From positions 1,116,001 to 1,180,000 of the forward strand of contig AP022133.1 in the NCBI GenBank assembly GCA_014169315.1: a stretch of 64,000 nucleotides of DNA, read 5' to 3'. Source of the stretch: Enterobacter cloacae (GTDB lineage: Bacteria; Pseudomonadota; Gammaproteobacteria; Enterobacterales; Enterobacteriaceae). Below, piece by piece: positions 56,144 through 64,000 of the stretch; position 1 is the stretch's first letter, and each line of letters begins with the position of its first letter. Position numbers and translations under genes: made by a program. A model generated the notes under the pieces. The model was not told the origin of the DNA and did no database searches. It saw only the letters and a program-made list of their open reading frames with translations.

Positions 56144-57265
56144 TTACTTCGCAACAGCAATAAAGGACTGCAGTTGCGCTTCATTTTGCAGACGCTGCTG
56201 CAGGGAGGCGGCCTGTGATTTGCTGGCAAACGGCCCCATCTGAATACGCCAGACGGCTCCGTTTTGCTCAACGCGCCCAGGTACACCAAACTGCTGGCTT
56301 AAGCGTTGCTGATACTGCTGCGCACGTGCCCGATCGCTGACCGCACCCACCTGAACCACGAAACCACCGCTGGCAGCTGCAGGAGCAGAAACGGCTGTAC
56401 CAGGCGTGCTGGCTGGAGCCGTGACAGGCGCGGGCTGTGTGACAGGAGTGGACTGCGTGACAGGAGTGGCAACAGGAGCTGGCGTCGGTTCGCTGCCTTC
56501 CAGTACGCCCGGGGCTAAGGCCGTCGGAGCCCCCAGGAAGCCGCTACTCTTTACCGGTGCACCCGTGCTGTCATCGCTTTGCAGCGTATCGTTGCTGATG
56601 GCGTGGACATCTCCCCCTGCCTGAGCAGGCTCAGCGGGGGAAGAGGCACTCCCCATTCCGCCGTTCAGATCCGGGCGATCGGGAAGGGCGTACGTCTGTT
56701 TCGCCACAGTCGTACAGGCAGTACCCGGCCCGGAGAGCGAACCGTCCTGCGCCACGATAATTGGGTCGATACGGACTTTGGTATTGTTCGACGTGTTCAG
56801 ACGGTCTGCCGCAGCGCGAGACAACGAAATTACACGGTCGTTACCGTATGGGCCACGATCGTTGATGCGTACCACGATCATTCGGCCATTTGCCAGGTTA
56901 GTGATGCGGGCATAGCTCGGAATGGGCAGCGTTGGGTGTGCCGCCGTGATCTGCACCGGGTCGAACGCTTCACCTGATGCGGTCAGGTTGCTACCGGGTT
57001 CAGCATCATAAATGGCGGCAAAGCCAGCCTGGCTGAAACGGGAAGGATCCTTAACGATTTTGTAGCTCTTGCCGTCGCGCTCATAATCCTGATTCGCGCT
57101 GGCATTCAGCGGTTCGTAAACGGGATCGGCTCCGCTGATTTCAACAATCGGGCCATTACAGACAGCAGGCTGCGGCGGCGCGACGGTCGCCTGTTGCTGA
57201 CCATCATTTGTACAGGCCGCAAGTAAACTTGCTGCGATGCAGATACCCAGCCACTGCTTACGCAT
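56144..57265 (-). CDS. rlpA: Septal-ring lytic transglycosylase RlpA
   Basis: RlpA is an outer-membrane lipoprotein of the septum. The 373-residue precursor has the lipobox LLAAC with Cys18. A double-psi beta-barrel domain covers about 80-175 (GFAAIYDAEPGSNLTASGE, NLANGRMIVVRINDRGPY, VISLSRAAADRLN). A Pro/Thr/Ser-rich linker follows, with near-repeats of TPVTQ (260-290), and a C-terminal SPOR domain (GGFVVQVGAVSDRARAQQYQ onward) binds denuded glycan strands. It precedes dacA and follows mrdB by 16 bp. Confidence 0.95.
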   Translation of the reverse strand: MRKQWLGICIAASLLAACTNDGQQQATVAPPQPAVCNGPIVEISGADPVYEPLNASANQDYERDGKSYKIVKDPSRFSQAGFAAIYDAEPGSNLTASGEAFDPVQITAAHPTLPIPSYARITNLANGRMIVVRINDRGPYGNDRVISLSRAAADRLNTSNNTKVRIDPIIVAQDGSLSGPGTACTTVAKQTYALPDRPDLNGGMGSASSPAEPAQAGGDVHAISNDTLQSDDSTGAPVKSSGFLGAPTALAPGVLEGSEPTPAPVATPVTQSTPVTQPAPVTAPASTPGTAVSAPAAASGGFVVQVGAVSDRARAQQYQQRLSQQFGVPGRVEQNGAVWRIQMGPFASKSQAASLQQRLQNEAQLQSFIAVAK

Positions 57266-57281
57266 TCCTATCCCCTTATTT

Positions 57282-58394
57282 TTATACGCTTTTTGACAAC
57301 ATTTTTCTGTGAGTATGGATCGACATCACGATACCAAACCCGGCCATCAACACGATCAGTGCCGAGCCTCCGTAACTCACCAGCGGTAGCGGTACGCCTA
57401 CAACCGGCAGAATACCACTCACCATACCAATATTTACGAAGACATAAACGAATAAAATCAACATCAACCCGCCCGCCATGACGCGGCCAAAGGTGGTTTG
57501 CGCGCGTGCGGCAATCCACAGTCCTCGCATGATCAGTAGCACGTAAAGCGCCAGCAGGATTAAGATGCCAACCAGTCCCAGCTCTTCCGCCAGTACCGCA
57601 AAGATAAAGTCGGTGTGGCGTTCCGGCAAGAATTCCAGCTGCGATTGGGTTCCGTGCAGCCAGCCTTTACCGCGCAGGCCACCGGAGCCAATAGCAATCT
57701 TCGACTGAATAATATGATAGCCCGCGCCCAGCGGATCGGTTTCTGGATCGAGCAGCATCATGACGCGCTGGCGCTGGTAATCATGCATCAGGAAGAACCA
57801 GAGTACAGGGATAAAGGCCGCGATCAGCACCACTGCGATACCAATCAGACGCCAGCTTAGCCCCGACAGGAACAGTACAAACAGGCCGGACAGGACGATA
57901 AGAATTGAGGTGCCGAGGTCAGGTTGTGCTGCTACCAGCAATGTTGGCAGGAAAATTAGCGCCAGTGCGATTGCGGTGTTTTTTAGCGAAGGTGGACAGA
58001 CGTCGCGGTTGATAAAGCGCGCCACCATCAAGGGTACGGCAATTTTAGCAATTTCAGACGGCTGGAAGCGCACAACCCCCAGATCAAGCCAGCGCTGAGC
58101 CCCTTTTGAGATCGCACCAAAGGCGTCTACGGCGACCAGCAGGATAATACAGAAAATGTAGAGATAGGGTGCCCAGCCTTCGTAGACGCGTGGCGGTATT
58201 TGCGCCATGACGACCATAATGACCAGACCCATTGCGATCTGGCCAATTTTGCGCTCCATCATGCCGATGTCCTGGCCGCTGGCGCTCCAGATAACCAGCG
58301 CGCTGTAGGTCAGCAAAGCCAGCAGAATCAGAAGCATCGCTGGGTCGATGTGGATTTTATCCCACAGCGATTTTTTATTTGGATTATCCGTCAT
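57282..58394 (-). CDS. mrdB: Peptidoglycan glycosyltransferase RodA (MrdB)
   Basis: RodA is the SEDS polymerase of the elongasome. The 370-residue membrane protein has about ten hydrophobic segments and SEDS landmarks such as [30 protein letters not shown] near 100-130, [14 protein letters not shown] near 155 and [26 protein letters not shown] near 330. It lies two bases after mrdA, whose PBP2 product is its transpeptidase partner. Confidence 0.97.
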   Translation of the reverse strand: MTDNPNKKSLWDKIHIDPAMLLILLALLTYSALVIWSASGQDIGMMERKIGQIAMGLVIMVVMAQIPPRVYEGWAPYLYIFCIILLVAVDAFGAISKGAQRWLDLGVVRFQPSEIAKIAVPLMVARFINRDVCPPSLKNTAIALALIFLPTLLVAAQPDLGTSILIVLSGLFVLFLSGLSWRLIGIAVVLIAAFIPVLWFFLMHDYQRQRVMMLLDPETDPLGAGYHIIQSKIAIGSGGLRGKGWLHGTQSQLEFLPERHTDFIFAVLAEELGLVGILILLALYVLLIMRGLWIAARAQTTFGRVMAGGLMLILFVYVFVNIGMVSGILPVVGVPLPLVSYGGSALIVLMAGFGIVMSIHTHRKMLSKSV

Positions 58395-58396
58395 GA

Positions 58397-60298
58397 TTAT
58401 TGGTCCTCCGCCGCAGCGGATGCCGGGGTTTCAGTCGGCAGTTCGGTGTTGTTATCGCCCAGCATAATGTGGTCGAGGATTTGGCGCATGATGGTACCTA
58501 CCGCCGGTCCAGCACCACCGTTTTCCAGAATCATTGCTACCGCAACCTGCGGGTTATCAAAAGGAGCAAACGCCGTCATGAGTTTATGGTCACGCAGACG
58601 TTCAGCAATTCTGTGCGCGTTATAGGTTTCATTCGCCTTCAGACCAAAGACCTGAGCGGTACCTGATTTGGCGGCCACCTTATACGGCGTTCCGGTAAAA
58701 TACTTATGTGCTGTACCGTTCGGACGATTTGCTACGCCGTACATCCCGTCTTTGGCGATTTCCAAGAAGCCGGAGTGAATGTCACCCACTGGCGCTTCAT
58801 GGGGCTGGTTCCACGGCACTTTTTTGCCGTCTTCAACCGTGCTCATCAGCAGATGAGGCACTTTCACCACGCCATCATTGATGAGGATCATCATCGCTTT
58901 GTTCATTTGCAGCGGTGTGGCTGTCCAGTAGCCCTGACCGATCCCCACCGGAATGGTATCACCCTGGTACCACGGCTTTTTAAAGCGCTTCAGCTTCCAT
59001 TCGCGGGTTGGCATGTTGCCTGAACGCTCTTCGGCGAGGTCAACACCGGTGTAATGTCCGTAGCCGAACTTGCTCATCCACTCCGAGAGGCGGTCGATAC
59101 CCATGTCATACGCCACCTGGTAGAAGAAGGTATCCGCAGATTCTTCCAGCGACTTGGTGACGTTCAGATGACCGTGACCCCATTTTTTCATGTCGCGGTA
59201 GCGCTTATCGGAACCCGGTAGCTGCCACCAACCCGGGTCAAACAGGCTGGTATTACGGTTGATGACGCCCGCGCTCAATGCCGAGACGGCCACATACGGT
59301 TTAACCGTTGATGCCGGAGGGTAAACCCCCTGCGTCGCACGGTTCACCAGCGGGGTGTTCGGGTCATTAAGCAGACCGGAGTAGTCTTTACTGGAGATGC
59401 CATCAACAAAGAGGTTTGGGTCGTAGCTTGGCATGGAAACCATCGCCAGAATGCCGCCGGTACGAGGATCGGTGACGACAACGGCTGCACGGCTACCGGC
59501 CAGTAGTGTTTCGATATATTGCTGGAGCTTAAGGTCGAGCGTTAAATAGACGTCATGCCCCGCCTGCGGCGGCACCTCTTTCAACTGGCGAATAACGCGG
59601 CCACGGTTGTTGACTTCAACCTCTTCATAGCCGGTCTGTCCGTGCAGGACATCTTCATAATAGCGTTCGATCCCCAGTTTACCGATATCGTGCGTGGCGG
59701 CGTAGTTCGCCAGCTTGCCGTCTTTATCGAGACGGTCGACGTCTTTATCGTTAATCTTGGATACGTAGCCAATCACGTGCGTCAGCGCAGAGCCATACGG
59801 GTAATAGCGTCGCTTATAGCCTTTGACTTCTACGCCGGGAAAACGGTATTGGTTTACGGCAAAACGCGCGACCTGGACTTCTGTCAGGTTCGTTTTGACC
59901 GGAATAGAGGTGAAACGGTGCGAACGGGCACGTTCCTTCTTAAAGGCGGCAATATCGTCATCGTTGAGATCGACAACGTTTTTTAGCGCATCCAGCGTAT
60001 CCTGCACATTATCGACTTTCTCCGGCATCATCTCAATTTGATAGATGGTGCGGTTTAACGCCAGCGGTGTGCCGTTACGGTCGTAGATAATGCCGCGGCT
60101 GGGGGCGATAGGCACCAGCTTGATACGGTTTTCGTTTGAGCGCGTCTGGTAATCCGTAAAACGGACAATTTGCAGATTATAAAGGTTGGCGATCAGCACG
60201 CCGGTAAGCAGCAAAACCCCCGTAAAGGCGACCAGCGCCCGGCGCACAAACAGCGCGGACTCAGCCGTATAGTCGCGAAAAGAATTCTGTAGTTTCAT
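58397..60298 (-). CDS. mrdA: Penicillin-binding protein 2 (MrdA)
   Basis: PBP2 is the elongation-specific transpeptidase and target of mecillinam. The 633-residue protein has one N-terminal membrane helix ([20 protein letters not shown]). The transpeptidase motifs are PASTVK with Ser330 and Lys333, SAD in [12 protein letters not shown] near 387 and KSGTAQ near 544. The length equals E. coli. It is followed by mrdB with a two-base gap and preceded by rlmH. Confidence 0.97.
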   Translation of the reverse strand: MKLQNSFRDYTAESALFVRRALVAFTGVLLLTGVLIANLYNLQIVRFTDYQTRSNENRIKLVPIAPSRGIIYDRNGTPLALNRTIYQIEMMPEKVDNVQDTLDALKNVVDLNDDDIAAFKKERARSHRFTSIPVKTNLTEVQVARFAVNQYRFPGVEVKGYKRRYYPYGSALTHVIGYVSKINDKDVDRLDKDGKLANYAATHDIGKLGIERYYEDVLHGQTGYEEVEVNNRGRVIRQLKEVPPQAGHDVYLTLDLKLQQYIETLLAGSRAAVVVTDPRTGGILAMVSMPSYDPNLFVDGISSKDYSGLLNDPNTPLVNRATQGVYPPASTVKPYVAVSALSAGVINRNTSLFDPGWWQLPGSDKRYRDMKKWGHGHLNVTKSLEESADTFFYQVAYDMGIDRLSEWMSKFGYGHYTGVDLAEERSGNMPTREWKLKRFKKPWYQGDTIPVGIGQGYWTATPLQMNKAMMILINDGVVKVPHLLMSTVEDGKKVPWNQPHEAPVGDIHSGFLEIAKDGMYGVANRPNGTAHKYFTGTPYKVAAKSGTAQVFGLKANETYNAHRIAERLRDHKLMTAFAPFDNPQVAVAMILENGGAGPAVGTIMRQILDHIMLGDNNTELPTETPASAAAEDQ

Positions 60299-60327
60299 CC
60301 GCTGCTTAATCTACCCTGGTCAAGTCA

Positions 60328-60795
60328 CTATTCGCGGTGATAGGGGTGGTTAGTCGTAATACTCCACGCGCGATACAGGCTTTCTGCCACCAGAACCCGA
60401 ACGAGCGGGTGGGGAAGCGTCAACGCGGAGAGAGACCAACTTTGTTCTGCCGCTGCTTTGCAGGCAGGGGACAACCCTTCAGGCCCGCCAATCAACAGAC
60501 TGACGTCGCGACCATCCTGCTTCCAGCGCTCCAGTTCGTGCGCCAGCTGCGGTGTATCCCAGGGTTTGCCTGGAATATCGAGGGTGACGATGCGGTTTTT
60601 GCCTGCGGCTGCCAGCATCAGCTCACCCTCTTTATCGAGAATACGTTTGATATCGGCGTTCTTGCCGCGCTTTCCGGCGGGGATCTCCACCAGTTCGAAC
60701 GGCATATCTTTCGGGAAACGACGCAGATACTCAGTAAAACCGGTTTGTACCCAGTCTGGCATTTTGGTGCCGACGGCGACCAGCTGCAACTTCAC
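60328..60795 (-). CDS. rlmH: 23S rRNA pseudouridine-1915 N3-methyltransferase RlmH
   Basis: RlmH methylates pseudouridine 1915 in helix 69 of 23S rRNA on the assembled 70S ribosome. The 155-residue SPOUT enzyme has the trefoil-knot segments [18 protein letters not shown] near 102 and [26 protein letters not shown] near 122. Its start is three bases after the rsfS stop, so the two ribosome genes are coupled. Confidence 0.96.
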   Translation of the reverse strand: MKLQLVAVGTKMPDWVQTGFTEYLRRFPKDMPFELVEIPAGKRGKNADIKRILDKEGELMLAAAGKNRIVTLDIPGKPWDTPQLAHELERWKQDGRDVSLLIGGPEGLSPACKAAAEQSWSLSALTLPHPLVRVLVAESLYRAWSITTNHPYHRE

Positions 60796-60798
60796 GCA

Positions 60799-61203
<405 letters not shown>

Positions 61204-61385
61204 TCACCGGCCGGGCTTTTGAAGGCGGGTATCATCCCACCCTCCGCCTGAGATTGCATCGCCATTTTTGTAAAACAATTTCTGTAAAGCAATGTACCGG
61301 CGGGAAAGTCTGGCAGCGGAGGATAACAGTATGGCTTAACCTGTCAAGGCAGGATAATCAATAACGTGCTTTTTCGTATCCACGG

Positions 61386-62042
61386 TTATGCATCTGTGCT
61401 TTTCTGATACAGCCCGTGCTGATGGATATACGCCAGCACTGACGACGGCAGCAGATCGTCACAGGCTAAACCGTGCTGCAGGCGTTCGCGGATCAGGGTG
61501 GCTGAAATATCAAACCACGGCGTTTCCGCCAGATAAATTTTCCCGGCAGGGTGATTATGCAGATCTTCCACATTGTCCGTCAGATGGTCTTCAAGCCACT
61601 GCTGGTGCTGCTCTTCGCGCATGGTTAGCGGATAACCGGGGCGACGGCAGACGAGAAGATGGCTGTTCTCCAGGATGGTTTCATACTGATGCCAACTGGG
61701 GAAGTTGAGCAGTGAATCCTGGCCAATAATAAAGGCCAGCGGTTTGTGCGGCCCTTGTTCGGCCCGCCACTCCTGTAGCGTCTGCGACGTCCAGGAGGGG
61801 GTGTCGCGGCGCAGTTCGCGCTCATCAAGGCTAAAAAGCGGTTTATCTGCAATGGCCAGAGCCAGCATCTCTTTACGTTGCTCGCTGCTTGCTTCGGGCT
61901 GGGGACGGTGCGGCGGGACATTATTGGGCATAATGATGACGTGCTGCAGGCCAATCAGATTCGCCAGGGTTTCAACCGGCTTCAGATGCCCGTAATGCAC
62001 CGGGTCGAAGGTACCACCATACAGTGCCTGAAGAGAATGCAT
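61386..62042 (-). CDS. nadD: Nicotinate-nucleotide adenylyltransferase NadD
   Basis: NadD adenylates nicotinate mononucleotide in NAD synthesis. The 218-residue protein has [14 protein letters not shown] near 8-21 (the HxGH nucleotidyltransferase motif), [26 protein letters not shown] near 105 and the second motif [10 protein letters not shown] near 185. I chose ATG 62042, just beyond the holA stop, because it matches E. coli; ATG 62051 would overlap holA and add three residues. Confidence 0.95.
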   Translation of the reverse strand: MHSLQALYGGTFDPVHYGHLKPVETLANLIGLQHVIIMPNNVPPHRPQPEASSEQRKEMLALAIADKPLFSLDERELRRDTPSWTSQTLQEWRAEQGPHKPLAFIIGQDSLLNFPSWHQYETILENSHLLVCRRPGYPLTMREEQHQQWLEDHLTDNVEDLHNHPAGKIYLAETPWFDISATLIRERLQHGLACDDLLPSSVLAYIHQHGLYQKSTDA

Positions 62043-62043
62043 A

Positions 62044-63075
62044 CTATCCATCGATAAATACGTCTGCCAGCGCCTTATGGCAGAGCAGCAGAGAAAGGCT
62101 TTCCAGTTCGGACCAGACCGACTGACCGTAGTCTTGCTTTAACGTTAGCTCTGCGCGCATCAGCAACTGTACCGCCTGGCGTAGCTGTTCATGGCTCAGA
62201 CGGTTGATAGCCTCGGTGGTCATTACCCGGCGGTTTTGCCATACGCGATGTTTATCGAACAATGAACGCAGTGGCGTATGCGCAGACTGGCGTTTGAGAT
62301 TGATCAGCAACAGCAATTCACGCTGGAGCGTACGCAGTAAAATGACCGGTTCGCTACCTTCAAGCCGTAGCTGCTGCAAAATATGCAGGGCGCGTTTACT
62401 CTTCGCGGACAGCAACGCATCAACCCAGTGGAACGGCGTAAAGTGTGCGGCATCGTTAACGGCCTGCTCCACGCGTGGCAAGGTCAGTTTGCTGTCCGGC
62501 CACAGCAGGGCAAGTCTGTCCAGTGCCTGAGCCAGTGCCAGCAGGTTACCTTCATAGCAGTAGCACAGCAGTTGATTCGCCGCATCATCCAGCTGAAGGT
62601 TGTTCTGCTTCGCTCTCGCTGCCACCCATTTAGGCAAATGCGCCTGCTCAGGCGTCTGGCAGGTGACCAGTACTGAGCTAGTCGCCAGTTGGGTAAACCA
62701 TGCTGCGTTTTCCTGCGCTTTGGTGAGCTTGTTGCCGCGAACAATCAGCAGCAGATCGCTATGTAACAGGCTGACCAGCGTGGCCAGTTGCTCGTTGAGG
62801 GCCGCATTAGGGCCACTTTCTGGCAGCAGGATCTGGATTGTCTGGCGCGATGCGAACAGGCTCATCGCCTGGCAAAGTGAGAAGAGGGCATTCCAGTCGG
62901 TGTTGTTATCCAGCTGGAACGTGTGGTGTTCATCAAAGCCCTGAGTGGCTGCCGCATGGCGGACGGCGTCGAGGCTTTCCTGAAGCAGTAATGGATCGTT
63001 CCCGAGAAGCAGATACGCCGCGCGCAGCCCTTCACTGAGCTGCGCGCGGAGTTGTTCAGGATACAACCTGATCAT
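62044..63075 (-). CDS. holA: DNA polymerase III subunit delta HolA
   Basis: HolA is the delta subunit of the clamp loader, which opens the beta sliding clamp. The 343-residue protein begins [30 protein letters not shown], the usual start, including the clamp-binding LF-type motif further in ([12 protein letters not shown] near 70). It overlaps lptE by one base and nadD by up to eight, depending on the nadD start. Confidence 0.96.
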   Translation of the reverse strand: MIRLYPEQLRAQLSEGLRAAYLLLGNDPLLLQESLDAVRHAAATQGFDEHHTFQLDNNTDWNALFSLCQAMSLFASRQTIQILLPESGPNAALNEQLATLVSLLHSDLLLIVRGNKLTKAQENAAWFTQLATSSVLVTCQTPEQAHLPKWVAARAKQNNLQLDDAANQLLCYCYEGNLLALAQALDRLALLWPDSKLTLPRVEQAVNDAAHFTPFHWVDALLSAKSKRALHILQQLRLEGSEPVILLRTLQRELLLLINLKRQSAHTPLRSLFDKHRVWQNRRVMTTEAINRLSHEQLRQAVQLLMRAELTLKQDYGQSVWSELESLSLLLCHKALADVFIDG

Positions 63076-63644
63076 CAGTTACCCATCGAGGTAGAAACAG
63101 GAGGCGTGTCAGCATCCGGTTTTTCGATGATATCAGTGCCTTCTTTCGTCGACGCTGCAATGCTTGGCAGTTTACGGATCAGCTGTTCTGCTGCCTTGTC
63201 GTACATTTCGTTGATGATAATTTGCTGCTCGGCATCTTTTGCCAGCGCAGTTTGTGGGTTATCAAAGAACGAACGGTACACTTTCGTGCTGATTGGGTAG
63301 ATATCTTTACCCGGGATCAGTACTGCTGCGTTGACCGACATAACCATCTGGTACTCTGCGGTATGGCCGTCCTGGAAGATAGACGCCGTATCTTTGCTCA
63401 GGGTCATACCCAGAACACGGAGAGATGGTACATCCTGGCGCAGCGTGCCTTTCTCGATAAGCTCAACGCCATTCAGACGCAGCTGGCTACGAATTGCCCG
63501 GCTGAGTGGGCCATTCGGATCCGACGAGTCGAAGATCATGGTTTTCATCTGGGCAGGCACTGCCGTGGTATTGCGCAGGTGCCAGCCACAACCAGCGGTG
63601 ACAAGCACCGCCAGAGATAAGAGTATTGTTGCCAGTTGTCGCAC
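63075..63644 (-). CDS. lptE: LPS-assembly lipoprotein LptE
   Basis: LptE plugs the LptD barrel that inserts lipopolysaccharide in the outer membrane. The 189-residue precursor has a lipobox LVTAGC with Cys19, followed by [17 protein letters not shown]. It lies 14 bp after leuS and its stop overlaps the holA start, a conserved arrangement. Confidence 0.96.
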   Translation of the reverse strand: MRQLATILLSLAVLVTAGCGWHLRNTTAVPAQMKTMIFDSSDPNGPLSRAIRSQLRLNGVELIEKGTLRQDVPSLRVLGMTLSKDTASIFQDGHTAEYQMVMSVNAAVLIPGKDIYPISTKVYRSFFDNPQTALAKDAEQQIIINEMYDKAAEQLIRKLPSIAASTKEGTDIIEKPDADTPPVSTSMGN

Positions 63645-63658
63645 GTTTCCTCCCGCGC

Positions 63659-64000
63659 TTAGCCAACGACCAGATTCAGCAATTTACCCGGTACGTAGAT
63701 CACTTTACGTACGGTAACGCCCTCAAGATATTTCGCGACCAGATGTTCCTGACCTGCGCGCTCGCGAACCTGTTCTTCGGTTGCATCGACCGCAACGGTA
63801 ATTTTACCGCGTACTTTGCCGTTCACCTGCACCACAACCAGCGTGGTGTTCTCCACCAGGGCAGATTCGTCAGCCACTGGCCACGGTGCGTTGTCGATAT
63901 CGCCTTCACCTTTCAGCTCCTGCCACAGAGTGAAGCTGGCGTGCGGGGTGAACGGGTTCAGCATACGGACAACGGCCAGCAACGCTTCACGCATTAAGGC
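63659..64000 (-). CDS. leuS: Leucyl-tRNA synthetase, 3' end (partial)
   Basis: The frame enters from the right edge and ends at 63659, giving the last 113 residues. [20 protein letters not shown] is the end of the anticodon-binding helical domain. [22 protein letters not shown], with the end [14 protein letters not shown], is the C-terminal tRNA-binding domain of LeuRS. The catalytic and editing domains lie outside the window. Confidence 0.95.
   Translation of the reverse strand, partial: ALMREALLAVVRMLNPFTPHASFTLWQELKGEGDIDNAPWPVADESALVENTTLVVVQVNGKVRGKITVAVDATEEQVRERAGQEHLVAKYLEGVTVRKVIYVPGKLLNLVVG

Overview
The window is a chromosomal stretch from an enteric gammaproteobacterium, most likely Enterobacter or a close relative such as Lelliottia or Leclercia. 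The evidence is an E. coli-like gene order running from the enterobactin locus to leuS, near-identical lengths of many proteins to their E. coli counterparts, and accessory genes (a complete methionine-salvage cluster, an extra copper-type RND pump) that E. coli K-12 lacks at these positions. The species call is an inference; no rRNA or tRNA gene is present.

Layout. 1-10.5 kb: the end of entF, then fepC-fepG-fepD, entS, fepB and entCEBAH, which make, export and re-import enterobactin, with Fur boxes at both divergent promoters. 10.5-14.2 kb: an M20 peptidase, cstA and ybdD. 14.2-16.1 kb: a toxin-antitoxin pair whose toxin gene is split by an IS5-family element with a CTAA target duplication. 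16.2-23.1 kb: an SDR oxidoreductase and hcxA, divergent from a ribose-type ABC importer operon that ends in an LVIVD-repeat protein. 23.1-29.1 kb: methylthioribose salvage (mtnK, mtnA, mtnD, mtnC, mtnB and the aminotransferase ybdL/mtnE), with MetJ operators in both divergent promoters and a weaker MetJ-like array in front of the ABC importer. 29.1-32.0 kb: ybdM-ybdN and citR. 32.0-36.4 kb: a candidate small RNA region where E. coli has dsbG, then ahpCF, uspG, a 29-codon membrane ORF and rnk. 36.6-40.5 kb: an alpha/beta hydrolase, a flavin-reductase-like protein, rna and dcuC; the E. coli citrate genes are absent between rna and dcuC. 40.8-47.2 kb: a five-gene copper/silver-type RND system. 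47.3-51.2 kb: pagP, cspE, a 28-codon membrane ORF, crcB, ybeM, tatE and lipA. 51.4-53.4 kb: ybeF, split by an IS903-group element with a 9-bp target duplication. 53.7-64 kb: lipB, ybeD, dacA, rlpA, mrdB, mrdA, rlmH, rsfS, nadD, holA, lptE and the 3' end of leuS, all on the minus strand.

How the parts work together. The first block is a Fur-controlled iron-acquisition unit. The 16-29 kb block can be read as one methionine-linked unit: methylthioribose kinase, isomerase, dehydratase, enolase-phosphatase, dioxygenase and transaminase rebuild methionine, and the adjacent thiosugar-compatible ABC importer may supply methylthioribose from outside. That link is the most interesting hypothesis here. 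The last block is the conserved cell-wall elongation, lipoylation and ribosome-maintenance cluster. At least six copies of a short CCCTCTCCC hairpin repeat punctuate the first 26 kb.
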